Positions 46,628 through 56,456 of a DNA stretch of 64,000 nucleotides are shown here, piece after piece; the first letter of the stretch is position 1; every line of letters begins with the position of its first letter. Below the pieces are notes generated by a model. The model was not told where the DNA came from and searched no databases. It saw nothing but the letters and a program-made list of their open reading frames with translations. This DNA comes from an uncultured Pelagibacteraceae bacterium (GTDB lineage: Bacteria > Pseudomonadota > Alphaproteobacteria > Pelagibacterales > Pelagibacteraceae): contig CABZDS010000001.1 of the NCBI GenBank assembly GCA_902524595.1, forward strand, positions 186,001 to 250,000, read 5' to 3'. The position numbers were made by a program, and so were the translations under genes.

Positions 46628-47908
46628 ATGGATTTAAAACAATCTGTCAAAGCAGCTTCATTAAATAAGTCCACTTATATCAACTTAAGATGGATTGGAA
46701 TTTTAGGCCAATTTATAACTTTAAATACAGTAAAATTTATTTTTGGTTTTGAATTCAACTTTATTTTATCTAATCTTATAATTTTTGTTGGAGCTTTGAG
46801 TAACCTCTACTTAATGTTTTTTTATAAAAAACCAATACTTTCAAATGTTACCTCTTTTAATTTTTTATCTTTAGATATTCTTCAATTGAGTGCCTTACTT
46901 TACTTATCAGGGGGTATTTTAAATCCATTTTCAATATTTCTTTTGATACCAAGTGTATTTGCTGCATCCAATTTAAATATTAGAACAAATATTGCTTTAA
47001 TTTTAATTACATTAGCATCGATTATATTGTTAACTTTCTATCATTATGAATTGCCTAAACCTTTGGATCAATATAGTATTAGCTTATATTATTATTATGC
47101 AATTCCTCTGGCATTGATAATTGCATTATTTTTCTTGAACTATTTTGCATTTATTTTTGGACAAGAAACAAACCTTAGGAAAGATGCTTTAGATAAAATC
47201 CAAGAAGTAATTTCCAAAGAACATGAGCTCGTCTCACTTGGTGGACAAGCTGCAGCAGCAGCTCATTCATTTGGCACTCCTTTGTCAACAATTAAAATTA
47301 TTTCTCATGATTTATTTGATCAATTTAAAGATAATAATGATGTAAAAAAAGATCTCGAACTATTAATTAGTCAAGTTAATAGGTGTAATGATATTTTAAA
47401 AAAATTAACATTAAATCCTACTATAGAAGATGATTTTATTGACAAAAATAAAACGCTTTACGATTATATTAATGAGATAGTTAACTCATTTAAGGAAATT
47501 TCTAATAAGAATTTCAATATTGATAAAGAACAAGATTCTAACTCATTTGAAATATCAAAATCTGTTGAAATTGTATATGGTTTGAGAAATTTTATTGGAA
47601 ATGCTAACAAATTTTCAAATGAAAATATTTATATTGCTATCAAAAGTGACAGTCAAAAGACTGAAATAACAATAGAGGATGATGGCCCTGGTATACCAAA
47701 AGATATACTTAATAAGATTGGAGAGCCTTATATTAAGACACTTAAACCCAAAGATAATAAGAAAACTGGACTAGGTTTAGGGATTTTTATAGGCAAAACA
47801 TTGTTAGAAAAAAATTCTGCCAGAATAACAATTAGAAATTCAGAAACTAGAGGTGGAGCTGAAGTAAAAATAGAGTGGGAAAATAAAAATTTAAAAAAAT
47901 TAGTGTAG
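46628..47908 (+). CDS. regB: RegB/PrrB-type redox-responsive sensor histidine kinase
   Basis: 426 residues. About six N-terminal membrane helices (1-180) contain the heptapeptide GGILNPF near residue 94, matching the GGxxNPF ubiquinone-binding signature of RegB. The H-box [18 protein letters not shown] (His near 212) is the RegB form. [11 protein letters not shown] near 250 carries the only cysteine in the kinase core, likely the redox-active one. The ATPase has DDGPGIPKD and GLGLGIF. RegB adjusts energy and carbon genes to quinone redox state through RegA. No regA or senC is in the window, so this kinase is separated from its partner. It abuts gyrB, and its stop overlaps cobT by 9 bases. Confidence 0.9.
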   Translation: MDLKQSVKAASLNKSTYINLRWIGILGQFITLNTVKFIFGFEFNFILSNLIIFVGALSNLYLMFFYKKPILSNVTSFNFLSLDILQLSALLYLSGGILNPFSIFLLIPSVFAASNLNIRTNIALILITLASIILLTFYHYELPKPLDQYSISLYYYYAIPLALIIALFFLNYFAFIFGQETNLRKDALDKIQEVISKEHELVSLGGQAAAAAHSFGTPLSTIKIISHDLFDQFKDNNDVKKDLELLISQVNRCNDILKKLTLNPTIEDDFIDKNKTLYDYINEIVNSFKEISNKNFNIDKEQDSNSFEISKSVEIVYGLRNFIGNANKFSNENIYIAIKSDSQKTEITIEDDGPGIPKDILNKIGEPYIKTLKPKDNKKTGLGLGIFIGKTLLEKNSARITIRNSETRGGAEVKIEWENKNLKKLV

Positions 47909-49690
47909 TTTTTTATTATTTTCAAACAATCCACTAAGCTGACCAATCATTACATCACCTAACTCTTGAACGTCAGCAATTTTTATCGCTTTTTTGTAAT
48001 ATCTCGAAACATCGTGGCCTATACCTATAGCAAGAATTTCTATATCACTTTTGTTTTCAATTGATTTTACAGTTTGCTTTAGATGTTTTTCTAAAAAATC
48101 ACCCGAGTTAACAGATAATGTTGAATCATCAACTGGAGCTCCATCTGAAATAACCATAAGAATTTTTCTTTCTTCTTTTCTTTTCTTAAGTCTATTGAAA
48201 GCCCAAGTAATAGCTTCACCATCAATATTTTCTTTAAGCAAACCCTCTTTTAACATTAAACCTAAATTTTTTTTTGATTGTCTCCAGTGAGTATCAGCAG
48301 ATTTATAAATTATATGTCTTAAGTCATTCAAACGTCCTGGATTTTTTAATTTTCCAAGTTTATTCCACTTTTCCCTACTCTTACCGCCCTTCCAATTTTT
48401 TGTCGTGAAACCAAGAATTTCTACTTTAACTGAACATCTCTCTAATGTTCTAGACAATATATCAGCACAAAGGGCTGCAATAGTAATTGGCCTTCCTCTC
48501 ATTGATCCAGAATTATCTATGAGTAAAGTCACAACTGTATCTTTAAATTCCAAATCTTTCTCTTTTTTAAAGGAAAGAGAATTGTATGGATCTATTATTA
48601 TTCTTGGTAATTTTGAACTATCTAATAAACCTTCTTCAAGATCAAATTCCCAAGATCTATTTTGTTTTGCAAGTAACTGTCTTTGTAATTTATTTGCAAG
48701 TTTTGTAATTATGTCTTGAAAACTTGTTAGCTGTTGATCTAAATTTTTTCTTAGTTTAGAAATTTCTTCAGAGTTTTCCAGTATTTCTGCTTTTGCTGTC
48801 TCATCAAATTCTGAAGTGTATATTATATATTCTTTATTACTTATTCCTAAATTTTTTTTCTGAACAATATTTTCTATTTCACTATTTTCAGAATCATCAT
48901 TTCCTAATTGTTCATCAAGTCTAAATTCATTCATTTCGTTAGAACTATCTACACCTTCATTTATACTGTCCTCCTCTTCTCTTTCCTGAGAGTCTCCACT
49001 ATCTGTTTTTTTTTCATCTTTTGAATTATTATTATCTTGCTCATCTTCTTTCTGCTCCTCTTTTTTATTTTCTTCTTCAGACTCGAAGATTTCCATGTTT
49101 TGAAGAATTTCTGATATTTTAGAATTGTAAATGTCCTGATTCTCTGCATTTTCTTTTAAAAAGTTTATGTGTTTATCTAAAGATTTTTCAAAATCATCTT
49201 TCCAGTAAGATAAAATTTTTTCAGCATCTTTAGATAAACTTACGTTCATTAGTTTATTAAGCATGTAATATTCAAAAGCTTCAGAAACATTAGATTCTTC
49301 TTTCTTTTTTATATTTTCAGATTTTGCCGTACTTATCTTATTTTTATATTTGGTCATTAAATTTTTAGAAATTCCCTTCATCATTTGTGAGCCTAAAAGT
49401 TCATATCTTATTTTTTCAGAAATTTTATAAAGTGTATGGCAAGTAGGTGTTTTAGGAATATTTTGTTCCAAAGTGGAATTATCAGAAAATTTTCTTTTTA
49501 ATGCCTCAGAATCTGCCTCGGCTCTTAATTTAACAAAGTTTTCTTTATCTTTTAAATTATCAAATTTAGAAATATTAAATTCTTTTAAATTCTTTTTGTC
49601 TTTTGTAGGATTTGTTTCACCTGAAATGGCTTTAATCGTTGAGTTTAAAGCTTGTTTAAATTGCTCTTTTATAAGATCATCTTTGTTCAT
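47900..49690 (-). CDS. cobT: CobT-like VWA-domain protein (cobaltochelatase subunit family)
   Basis: 596 residues. The helical N-terminal half (1-200) is followed by a very acidic linker (about 200-275, runs of E, D, N and K). A C-terminal von Willebrand A domain has the MIDAS motif [11 protein letters not shown] (DxSxS) near residue 395, with the CobT-type segments [12 protein letters not shown] and WRQSKKNLG. In aerobic B12 makers CobT works with CobS and CobN to insert cobalt. No CobN or other B12 gene is seen here, and SAR11 relatives are not known to make B12, so this is better read as a MoxR/VWA-type chaperone pair. One-base overlap with cobS. Confidence 0.88.
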   Translation of the reverse strand: MNKDDLIKEQFKQALNSTIKAISGETNPTKDKKNLKEFNISKFDNLKDKENFVKLRAEADSEALKRKFSDNSTLEQNIPKTPTCHTLYKISEKIRYELLGSQMMKGISKNLMTKYKNKISTAKSENIKKKEESNVSEAFEYYMLNKLMNVSLSKDAEKILSYWKDDFEKSLDKHINFLKENAENQDIYNSKISEILQNMEIFESEEENKKEEQKEDEQDNNNSKDEKKTDSGDSQEREEEDSINEGVDSSNEMNEFRLDEQLGNDDSENSEIENIVQKKNLGISNKEYIIYTSEFDETAKAEILENSEEISKLRKNLDQQLTSFQDIITKLANKLQRQLLAKQNRSWEFDLEEGLLDSSKLPRIIIDPYNSLSFKKEKDLEFKDTVVTLLIDNSGSMRGRPITIAALCADILSRTLERCSVKVEILGFTTKNWKGGKSREKWNKLGKLKNPGRLNDLRHIIYKSADTHWRQSKKNLGLMLKEGLLKENIDGEAITWAFNRLKKRKEERKILMVISDGAPVDDSTLSVNSGDFLEKHLKQTVKSIENKSDIEILAIGIGHDVSRYYKKAIKIADVQELGDVMIGQLSGLFENNKKLH

Positions 49691-50664
49691 TAAACCTGAA
49701 TATTTATCATGGCCTCCGGCAGTTCTTCACCAAAACATCTTTGATAATATTCTGCGATTGTATTTTTTTCTACATCATCACATTTATTTAAAAAAGTTAC
49801 TCTGAATGCATAGCCTACATCATTAAATATTTCGGAATTTTCTGCCCAATGTAGTACTGTTCTAGGGCTCATAACAGTTGAAATATCTCCAGCCATAAAT
49901 CCTTTTCTTGTTAGTGTCGCAACTTTTATCATGTTTGCAACTCTCTCTTTACCTTTATTATTATCTAAAGATTTATTTTTTCCTAAAATAATTTCCATTT
50001 CTTTTTCCAAAGCCAAATAATTTAATGTTGTTACGATGTTCCATCTATCCATTTGTCCCTGGTTTATTTGTTGCGTTCCATGATAGAGTCCCGTTGTATC
50101 TCCTAAACCAACAGTATTTGAAGTTGCAAATAATCTGAAATATTTATTTTGCTTAATGACCTTATTCTTATCTAATAAAGTAAAATTTCCCTCAGCCTCC
50201 AAAACTCTTTGAATTACAAACATCACATCTGGTCTACCGGCATCATATTCATCAAATACTAAAGCTACAGGATTTTGTATCGACCAAGGAAGAATCCCCT
50301 CTTTGAATTCTGTGACTTGTTTGCCATCTTTGATTACAATTGAGTCTTTACCAATTAAATCTATTCTACTAACATGACTGTCTAAGTTAATTCTTATACA
50401 TGGCCAGTTCAATCTGGCTGCAATTTGTTCTATATGAGTTGATTTACCTGTTCCATGATAACCTTGCACTAAGACTCTTTTATTAAATGAAAATCCAGAG
50501 AGGATTGCTAAAGTTGTATCTTTATCAAATTTATAAGTTTTATCTATGTCTGGTACATAATCAGTTTTTTTTGAAAATGCGTCCACTTCCATATCAGAAT
50601 CTATACCGAATGTTTGTTTAATTGATAATTTAATATCTGGGGTCTGTTCAATATTTGTTGTCAA
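49690..50664 (-). CDS. cobS: CobS-like AAA+ ATPase
   Basis: 324 residues, the normal CobS length. Walker [12 protein letters not shown] is at about 66-76, Walker B is [11 protein letters not shown] near 136-146, the sensor region has [12 protein letters not shown], and an arginine-finger region follows. The N-terminal segment [21 protein letters not shown] is typical of CobS. It powers a hexameric ATPase that acts with the VWA protein CobT on a client, which is cobaltochelatase only where CobN exists. It overlaps the DnaJ-domain gene upstream by 17 bases and cobT downstream by one base, so the three proteins are made together. Confidence 0.9.
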   Translation of the reverse strand: MTTNIEQTPDIKLSIKQTFGIDSDMEVDAFSKKTDYVPDIDKTYKFDKDTTLAILSGFSFNKRVLVQGYHGTGKSTHIEQIAARLNWPCIRINLDSHVSRIDLIGKDSIVIKDGKQVTEFKEGILPWSIQNPVALVFDEYDAGRPDVMFVIQRVLEAEGNFTLLDKNKVIKQNKYFRLFATSNTVGLGDTTGLYHGTQQINQGQMDRWNIVTTLNYLALEKEMEIILGKNKSLDNNKGKERVANMIKVATLTRKGFMAGDISTVMSPRTVLHWAENSEIFNDVGYAFRVTFLNKCDDVEKNTIAEYYQRCFGEELPEAMINIQV

Positions 50665-51181
50665 TTTTGTCCTTATAAGTATTTTTTAATTGGGTATAAG
50701 CTAAAGTTATCACTTTAAGCTTATCTTCAAATTTTTTATTGCCAGCATTCATATCAGGGTGAAATTTTTTCACAAGTCTTTTGAATTTTTCTTGTATTTT
50801 AGCCCATTTTAAACCAACACCAACACCTAAAATTTCAAAGGCTTTAAGATCATTACTATTAAACTTAAACTTATTCATATGATTCAAGTTACTAAACTCT
50901 TTAAATTTTCCATTTTCATCTTTTAATGTATTATTCCACAATATTTTGAAAAAATTATCTGAAGAGCTGAAACTCTGAGTTGGCTTATGCCATGTCATGT
51001 CAGACTTTAAAAAGTTGAGTATTTGTTCGTCGCTCATGCCTGAAAAATAATTCCAGCTTTTGTTAAATTCCCTTACATGTTCAAGACAGAGAAGCCTATA
51101 TTCTTTGCTGTTATCCTTTTCTTTTGGAGCTTTGTAAAGTCCCTCTTCGTTACAATTATTCCATTCACAAATATTTTTCAT
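50648..51181 (-). CDS. J-domain protein (DnaJ-like) with N-terminal Cys/His cluster
   Basis: 177 residues. A C-terminal J domain (about 112-177) keeps the HPD tripeptide at 141-143 in [10 protein letters not shown], so it should stimulate an Hsp70 (DnaK). The N-terminus has C5, C10, C32 and H35, spaced like a small zinc site. There is no G/F-rich or substrate-binding domain of classical DnaJ. It is transcribed with cobS and cobT, whose AAA+/VWA machine it may deliver clients to. It diverges from bolA with only 20 bases between start codons. The same DnaJ-cobS-cobT-bolA grouping is, from memory, widespread in alphaproteobacteria. Confidence 0.85.
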   Translation of the reverse strand: MKNICEWNNCNEEGLYKAPKEKDNSKEYRLLCLEHVREFNKSWNYFSGMSDEQILNFLKSDMTWHKPTQSFSSSDNFFKILWNNTLKDENGKFKEFSNLNHMNKFKFNSNDLKAFEILGVGVGLKWAKIQEKFKRLVKKFHPDMNAGNKKFEDKLKVITLAYTQLKNTYKDKIDNKY

Positions 51182-51191
51182 ATTATATAAT
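51164..51191 (+). promoter_or_regulatory. Probable bolA promoter, partly inside the divergent DnaJ gene
   Basis: TTCACA (51164-51169, five of six to consensus) and a perfect TATAAT (51186-51191) are 16 bases apart. Initiation would fall near 51198-51200, just before the bolA ATG at 51202, giving a leaderless or nearly leaderless messenger. The -35 box lies within the first codons of the J-domain gene on the other strand. Confidence 0.5.
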
Positions 51192-51201
51192 ATCTAGTTT
51201 A

Positions 51202-51462
51202 ATGGATATTAATCAACTTTCAAAAAAAATTAAAAATAAACTTTTGAAAGATACTTCTATAAAAGAAGTGAAGATAATTGATAACACTTATAAACATTTA
51301 AAGCACAATTCACATCAGAAAGGTAAATTTCATATTAAATTAGAAATAAATTCTGACAGATTAAAAAAAACAAATAGGGTTCAGTCTAATAAAGTAATTT
51401 ATAAAATTTTAAGTGAAGAATTAAAAATTTATATTCATTCTTTACAAATAAGCTTTATTTAA
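51202..51462 (+). CDS. bolA: BolA-family protein
   Basis: 86 residues with the BolA layout: helix LSKKIKNKLLKDTSI, then the turn with KHLKHNSHQKGKFHIKLEI, the central HxxH-like and FHIK region, and the helix RVQSNKVIYKILSEEL. BolA proteins pair with monothiol glutaredoxins to bind and traffic 2Fe-2S clusters; some bind DNA. I chose the ATG at 51202 because an in-frame extension upstream would run through the J-domain gene start. Its last 21 bases overlap the end of aroB on the other strand. The usual GrxD partner is not in this window. Confidence 0.88.
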   Translation: MDINQLSKKIKNKLLKDTSIKEVKIIDNTYKHLKHNSHQKGKFHIKLEINSDRLKKTNRVQSNKVIYKILSEELKIYIHSLQISFI

Positions 51463-52557
51463 TTCTTTTAATAAAAACTTGTTTAATTCACCAGATTTGG
51501 CCTGATAATTAAGGTTTAATTTTCCAAAATTCCTTATTAATATTAAGTTTATACTATCTGATTTGTTTTTTTTATCACTTTTCATAAAATTTAGAATTGA
51601 TGTGATTTTCCTTTTATTAAAAAGGTCTTTATATTGATTTTTAATTTCTATCTTTTTGATATGATTGTTTATTAATTCTGAATTTGAATTTGAAATAATT
51701 TTTTTTTCTTTACTAAAATTTACAGCATTCATTAAACCAAATATAACAGCTTCTCCATGATTTAATTTTTTTGTGTAACCAAGAGTAGCCTCATATGCAT
51801 GAGCAAAAGTATGGCCAAGATTTAAAGATTTTCTTAAATTTTTTTCTTTTTCATCTTTTTCGATAATCTTTTTTTTTAATAAACAGCTATTTAAAATTGC
51901 ATTAATTATAAAGTTTCCTTTTAGGTTTAAAATTTTATTAAAATTTTTATCTAAAAAAATAAAATTTTTTTTGCTGTCAATTAAACTACTTTTTAATATT
52001 TCTGCATATCCACATATAATTTCTCTTTTGGGGAGGGTACGTAGTAAATTAATATCTGAAATTACTAAATCTGGCTGATAAAAGCTTCCTACAAGATTTT
52101 TTCCAAATTTATTATTAATACCTGTTTTTCCGCCTATAGAAGAGTCGACTTGAGCTAATAAAGTGGAGGGTATGTTAACAAACTTTATTCCTCTTTTAAA
52201 TGTGCTGGCTGCATATCCAACTACATCTCCCGTAATTCCTCCACCAAATGAAATAATACAGTCTTCTCTATAAAAATTATTTTTAAATAAAACATTATGT
52301 ATTTTATCGATACTTAAGTTACTTTTATTTTTCTCATTTGCGCTAAAATTTAAAGTATAAATTCTTTGATTTTTTAAATTTCCTAGGAGTAATTTTCTAA
52401 ATTTTTTTGGTATCTTGCTGTCAATTACTATTAAACACTTTGAAAAAAATAATTTATTTTTTTTTAAAATATTTTTTAATTTTGAAATTATATTGGTACC
52501 AATATGAACTTCGTAATTTTTACTTTTAGTTTTAACCTTTATTATTTTTTGTTTCAT
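51442..52557 (-). CDS. aroB: 3-dehydroquinate synthase
   Basis: 371 residues. The NAD-binding segments are SFGGGITGDVVGYAAST near residues 103-119 and IPSTLLAQVDSSIGGKTGIN near 130-149. The metal-ligand regions are YAEILKSSLI and the histidines in LNLGHTFAHAYE (about 245-256) and KLNHGEAVIFGL. It converts DAHP to 3-dehydroquinate in the shikimate pathway. Its start lies inside the end of aroK (26-base overlap), fixing them as one operon. The tail overlaps bolA by 21 bases. Confidence 0.96.
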   Translation of the reverse strand: MKQKIIKVKTKSKNYEVHIGTNIISKLKNILKKNKLFFSKCLIVIDSKIPKKFRKLLLGNLKNQRIYTLNFSANEKNKSNLSIDKIHNVLFKNNFYREDCIISFGGGITGDVVGYAASTFKRGIKFVNIPSTLLAQVDSSIGGKTGINNKFGKNLVGSFYQPDLVISDINLLRTLPKREIICGYAEILKSSLIDSKKNFIFLDKNFNKILNLKGNFIINAILNSCLLKKKIIEKDEKEKNLRKSLNLGHTFAHAYEATLGYTKKLNHGEAVIFGLMNAVNFSKEKKIISNSNSELINNHIKKIEIKNQYKDLFNKRKITSILNFMKSDKKNKSDSINLILIRNFGKLNLNYQAKSGELNKFLLKELNKAYL

Positions 52558-53056
52558 ATTTTTTTATAATTTTATTTGCTATTTCATTTTTATTTAGCTG
52601 ATCACAATTAATTGTGAAATCTGCCAAACTATATATTTTAGCTCTTTCATTTATTAGATTCTCTAGATCTGTTTCACTTAATGTCATAGCCAGAGGTCTT
52701 TTTTTGCTACCATTTATTCTTTTAATTATTATATCTTTTTTCCAGTTCAACCAAAAACTAAAAGCACTCTTCTTACATTCTTTTCTAATATTATTATTAA
52801 TATACGCACCTCCACCTAGTGATAAAATTTGTTTCTCACCTTTTAAACATGATAATACTATTTCTTCTTCACATTCACGGAAGTATTTTTCTCCCTTTTT
52901 TTTGAAAATTTCTGCAATTTTCATTTTTTCTTTTTCTTCAATTTTATCATCTATATCAATAAATTTAAGTTTGGTTTGTTTAGAAATTAATTTTCCTATT
53001 AATGTCTTTCCCGAACCCATCATACCTACTAAAACTAGATTTTTATTTGATTCCAT
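52532..53056 (-). CDS. aroK: Shikimate kinase
   Basis: 174 residues. The P-loop is GMMGSGKTLIGK near 11-22, the shikimate-binding Asp-Asp is in FIDIDDKIEE (about 33-42), LSLGGGAYIN supplies the glycine motif (about 78-87), and the lid arginine region is KKRPLAM near 117-123. It phosphorylates shikimate at the 3-OH. The aroK-aroB order is standard for proteobacteria. Transcription starts in the 94-base region shared with the divergent 46-residue membrane peptide gene. Confidence 0.95.
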   Translation of the reverse strand: MESNKNLVLVGMMGSGKTLIGKLISKQTKLKFIDIDDKIEEKEKMKIAEIFKKKGEKYFRECEEEIVLSCLKGEKQILSLGGGAYINNNIRKECKKSAFSFWLNWKKDIIIKRINGSKKRPLAMTLSETDLENLINERAKIYSLADFTINCDQLNKNEIANKIIKKYETKNNKG

Positions 53057-53150
53057 ATATTTCTAAGTTGAAAAAACACAAATATGTCTTATTTTAATTT
53101 TACAAATTTACATGCTTTTAAAACATTATACTAAAGGAATATAACATAAT

Positions 53151-53291
53151 ATGAAATTTGCAATTAAAGCTGGAATTATTTTTTTTATATTAATTTTGTC
53201 TATTGTTGTTTTGAGTCAGATTGATTTCCCATCCCCCAACAAAAAAATTGAAGTGATTTTGCCTAATGAAAATTTTAAAACAATTAAGTAA
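53151..53291 (+). CDS. 46-residue small membrane-anchored peptide (unknown)
   Basis: The ATG at 53151 has AAGGAA 11-16 bases upstream. The 46 residues start MKFAIKAG, then a hydrophobic span (about 9-22), then a polar tail IDFPSPNKKIEVILPNENF outside or beyond the membrane. The last 26 bases overlap the start of the 579-residue exported protein, which suggests coupling. It reads as a single-pass anchor or an uncleaved signal with a short exported tail. I recognise no family. It could be a leader that controls the next gene rather than a working protein. Confidence 0.55.
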   Translation: MKFAIKAGIIFFILILSIVVLSQIDFPSPNKKIEVILPNENFKTIK

Positions 53292-55005
53292 GATAATTTT
53301 CAAAATAACTTTAATTTTATTTTTTTATGATTGTTCTTTTGCAAATGAACCAATCGATATCTGGAAAATTGAAAAAAAAGACATTATTAATAAAGAAAAT
53401 TTAACCTCAAATATAAAAGCAAGTAATAATCTAAATACTAATACAACATTATCAGTTGAATCTAGTTCCGAGATAGTGATTAATAATGAAATCGAGTCGT
53501 CCACTATAAAATTAGCTGGATTATATGATCCTGCACAGAATGGCCTAAAAATTGACATGTGGTCGAAAAGTGATGGTGAGTTAATTAAAAGTATATTAAA
53601 TAAAAATTTAAATAGAAACTTATCTGAATTTTCGAAAAAAATATTAGACATAGCTTTACTAACAAATTCATATATTCCTACAAATAATATTACAGAAGAG
53701 GAATTTTTAGAGTTTAAATTTAATCATTTAATAAACAAAAAAGATTTTGAATTAATTAAAGAATTTTTAGTCAATAATTCTGAAGTTTCTAATAAAAATA
53801 AACTGATTAAATTTTATTCAGAATATTTTCTTTCAAACTCTGAAGTAAAAAAAGCATGTGAAATATTTAATATTAGTGGTGTTATTACTGATAAGTATTT
53901 AAATAATTTTAAAATTTATTGTTTAATTCTAGAAGATAAAAAAGAACAAGCTCAGCTACTTTTCGATTTGTCAAAAGAGTTGGATGAGATTGACACTTTT
54001 TTTGAAAATAAATTTAATATATTAATGGGTTATGCAAGCAAAGATGAAATAATTTCGGACGAAAATATTTTATATTTTCACTTATCTCATAAAACAAATA
54101 ATGATTTTAATTATGAGCCAAAAATGGATTCACCTAGATATATTTGGAGCTATTTGTCGTCATCAAATATTCTTAAAAATTTAAATTTCCTTGATATTAA
54201 AAATCCAGAAGATTTAAGATTATTAGAAAGAGCAACTCATGAAAATGTATTTGATGAGAGAGAACTACTAGATACATATAAAAAATTTCAATTTAACATA
54301 ACACAACTGTTAAATGCCAAAGATGCTTATAAGCTACTTCCAGATTATGAGGGCAGAGCTTTATTATATCAAAGATTACTTTTATCTGTTGATGTCGAAC
54401 AAAGATTAAGTATGGCATTTGAACTTTACGAATCTTTCCAAAAAAAAAAATTAGATAATGCGTTTGATAATGAAATCAAAGTATTACTAAAAAAAATAAA
54501 AAAAGATGACGTTCCCTCAAATTTTACTACCTTTTATGAAAATCATACCGACAATAAGTTAAAAAAAGAGAGAAAGATAAAATTTAATAATAAAAAAATA
54601 CATCAGTCGAAATTATTAAATTACTTTTTAAATAAAACTAGTTTGCCTAAAGCTGAAAAGGAAACAAATGATATTTTAAAAAAAATTAAAAGAAACAAAA
54701 AATATGTTTTTTCTACAAAAGATATGATTCTTATTGAATCGCTTAAATCAGATGGTGTAAAAATAGATAAAAAATATTCAAACCTTTATGAATACAACTT
54801 TAAATTTTCCTCTGATATAAAACAAATGCTATCGAATGGAGAGTTAGGCTTATTATTAATTAAAATAGTAGATATTGTCGGTGAAAGTAACCTTGAAGAT
54901 CTAGATATAAACACAGTGAATTTATTAGTTTCAACTATGAATGAGCTAAAAAATGTAGATTTAAGGAACGAAATTCTAATAGAAGTCTTGCCTTTAAAAG
55001 TCTAA
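53266..55005 (+). CDS. Exported 579-residue protein of unknown function
   Basis: I do not recognise a family. It has an N-terminal signal (about residues 1-26, two lysine clusters, a hydrophobic core and a likely cut after SFA) and a low-complexity Asn/Ser/Thr-rich stretch (about 38-75). Then come roughly 480 residues of mostly helical, acidic and lysine-rich sequence with alternating LL/IL spacing, suggesting helical repeats of TPR/HAT kind. No catalytic motif is visible. It follows the 46-residue membrane peptide (26-base overlap) and precedes def by 14 bases, so it may be cotranscribed with def-fmt-truA. The location is probably the periplasm. Confidence 0.75.
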   Translation: MKILKQLSKIIFKITLILFFYDCSFANEPIDIWKIEKKDIINKENLTSNIKASNNLNTNTTLSVESSSEIVINNEIESSTIKLAGLYDPAQNGLKIDMWSKSDGELIKSILNKNLNRNLSEFSKKILDIALLTNSYIPTNNITEEEFLEFKFNHLINKKDFELIKEFLVNNSEVSNKNKLIKFYSEYFLSNSEVKKACEIFNISGVITDKYLNNFKIYCLILEDKKEQAQLLFDLSKELDEIDTFFENKFNILMGYASKDEIISDENILYFHLSHKTNNDFNYEPKMDSPRYIWSYLSSSNILKNLNFLDIKNPEDLRLLERATHENVFDERELLDTYKKFQFNITQLLNAKDAYKLLPDYEGRALLYQRLLLSVDVEQRLSMAFELYESFQKKKLDNAFDNEIKVLLKKIKKDDVPSNFTTFYENHTDNKLKKERKIKFNNKKIHQSKLLNYFLNKTSLPKAEKETNDILKKIKRNKKYVFSTKDMILIESLKSDGVKIDKKYSNLYEYNFKFSSDIKQMLSNGELGLLLIKIVDIVGESNLEDLDINTVNLLVSTMNELKNVDLRNEILIEVLPLKV

Positions 55006-55019
55006 ACAATAAGCAAACT

Positions 55020-55541
55020 ATGTCAGTAAAAGAACTAATAACAGTACCTGATGATATTCTTAGAAAAAAATCTGAGCCATTAAATAAAGTTGATGTTAAT
55101 GAAAAAAAACTCATAAAAGATTTATTTGAAACTATGTACCATCACAATGGTATAGGTTTAGCAGCTGTTCAAGTTGGTATCCTTAAAAGAGTAGTTGTTT
55201 TAGATGTCTCAAAAAACGAAAATGAAAAAAAACCTTTCTGCTTTATTAATCCACAAATAAAAACTCTAAGTGAAAAAATGTCTACATATGAGGAAGGTTG
55301 TTTATCAATACCTAATACCTTTATTGAGATAGAGAGACCAGAAATTTGTACCGTATCATATGTAGATGAAAATGGTGATGAGAAAGAAATGGAATGCGAT
55401 GGACTACTCTCAACATGTTTACAACATGAAATAAATCACCTAGATGGAAAACTAATTATTGATTATTTATCTAAAATCAAAAAAGATTTAATAATAAAAA
55501 AATTGTCTAAACAAAAAACTTCTAATAGAGTTGTTGTTTAA
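55020..55541 (+). CDS. def: Peptide deformylase
   Basis: 173 residues with the three PDF motifs: GIGLAAVQVG near 42-51, EEGCLSIPN near 92-100 (metal Cys), and LQHEINHLDG near 132-141 (HExxH-type metal site). It removes the formyl group from the N-terminal Met of new proteins. It is followed at once by fmt, which adds that formyl group to the initiator tRNA, the classic def-fmt pair, with zero spacing. Confidence 0.97.
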   Translation: MSVKELITVPDDILRKKSEPLNKVDVNEKKLIKDLFETMYHHNGIGLAAVQVGILKRVVVLDVSKNENEKKPFCFINPQIKTLSEKMSTYEEGCLSIPNTFIEIERPEICTVSYVDENGDEKEMECDGLLSTCLQHEINHLDGKLIIDYLSKIKKDLIIKKLSKQKTSNRVVV

Positions 55542-56456
55542 ATGTCAAATATTGTATTCATGGGTACACCATGGTTTGCTGTACCTATCTTAAAAAAAAT
55601 TAATCAAAAATATAAAATTAACTGTGTATTTACTCAGCCTCCAAGTAAATCGAACAGAGGTCAGAAGTTTACAAAATCACCAATTCATACATGTGCAGAG
55701 GAACTTAATTTAGAAATAAAAACTCCAAAAAAAATTGATGAAGAATTTGAATATCTTAAAAAATTAAATTTAGATCTTGTAATTGTTGTTGCATACGGAC
55801 AATTAATTCCAAAAAAAATTCTTGATTTGAGTAAAAAAGGTTTTTTGAATATTCATGCTTCATTATTACCAAAATGGAGAGGGGCGGCACCAATTCAAAG
55901 ATCGATTTTAAACACTGAAAAAAAAACTGGTATATCATTTATGAAAATTAATGAAAAATTAGATTCTGGACCAGTATGTAACAAATATTCAGTAGATATT
56001 CTTGACCAAGATAATGCAGAAACTTTGTCTGAAAAATTATCTTATTTGAGTACAGAAAAAATTTTAGAAAATGTGCAAAATGTTTTAGAAGGAGAAGCAA
56101 TATTTAAAGAGCAAGATCATACAAAAGCTACATACGCAAAGAAAATTCAAAAAATAGAGGGAAAGATAGATTGGAATAGTAGTGCTAGTAAAATAATTGC
56201 TAAAATAAATGGATTATATCCAAAACCTGGTGCATGGTTTGAGCTTAACAACAAAAGACATAAAATATTAAAAGCCAAAATAAACAAGCAGTCAGCATCA
56301 ATCGGTGAAGTAATTGACGAACAAATGACAATAGCATGTGGGGAAAATTCAATAAATATCATTGAGATACAAAAAGAGGGAAAGAATCCACAATCAATCA
56401 ATGAATTTTTATTAGGGAATAAGGTTAGAAAAGGAACAATAATTTCAAGTGAATAG
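55542..56456 (+). CDS. fmt: Methionyl-tRNA formyltransferase
   Basis: 304 residues. The N-terminal formyltransferase domain starts NIVFMGTPWFAVPIL. The tetrahydrofolate and catalytic site has NIHASLLPKWRGAAPIQRSI near 105-124 with the Asn/His pair, the Asp is in GISFMKINEKLDSGP, and the C-terminal OB-like domain begins about 205. It formylates Met-tRNA for initiation. Abuts def and overlaps truA by 8 bases. Confidence 0.97.
   Translation: MSNIVFMGTPWFAVPILKKINQKYKINCVFTQPPSKSNRGQKFTKSPIHTCAEELNLEIKTPKKIDEEFEYLKKLNLDLVIVVAYGQLIPKKILDLSKKGFLNIHASLLPKWRGAAPIQRSILNTEKKTGISFMKINEKLDSGPVCNKYSVDILDQDNAETLSEKLSYLSTEKILENVQNVLEGEAIFKEQDHTKATYAKKIQKIEGKIDWNSSASKIIAKINGLYPKPGAWFELNNKRHKILKAKINKQSASIGEVIDEQMTIACGENSINIIEIQKEGKNPQSINEFLLGNKVRKGTIISSE

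Noticed and set aside
52614..53066. 150-residue plus-strand ORF across aroK
   Set aside because: Antisense to a clear shikimate kinase. Its hydrophobic composition arises from complementing lysine-rich codons.
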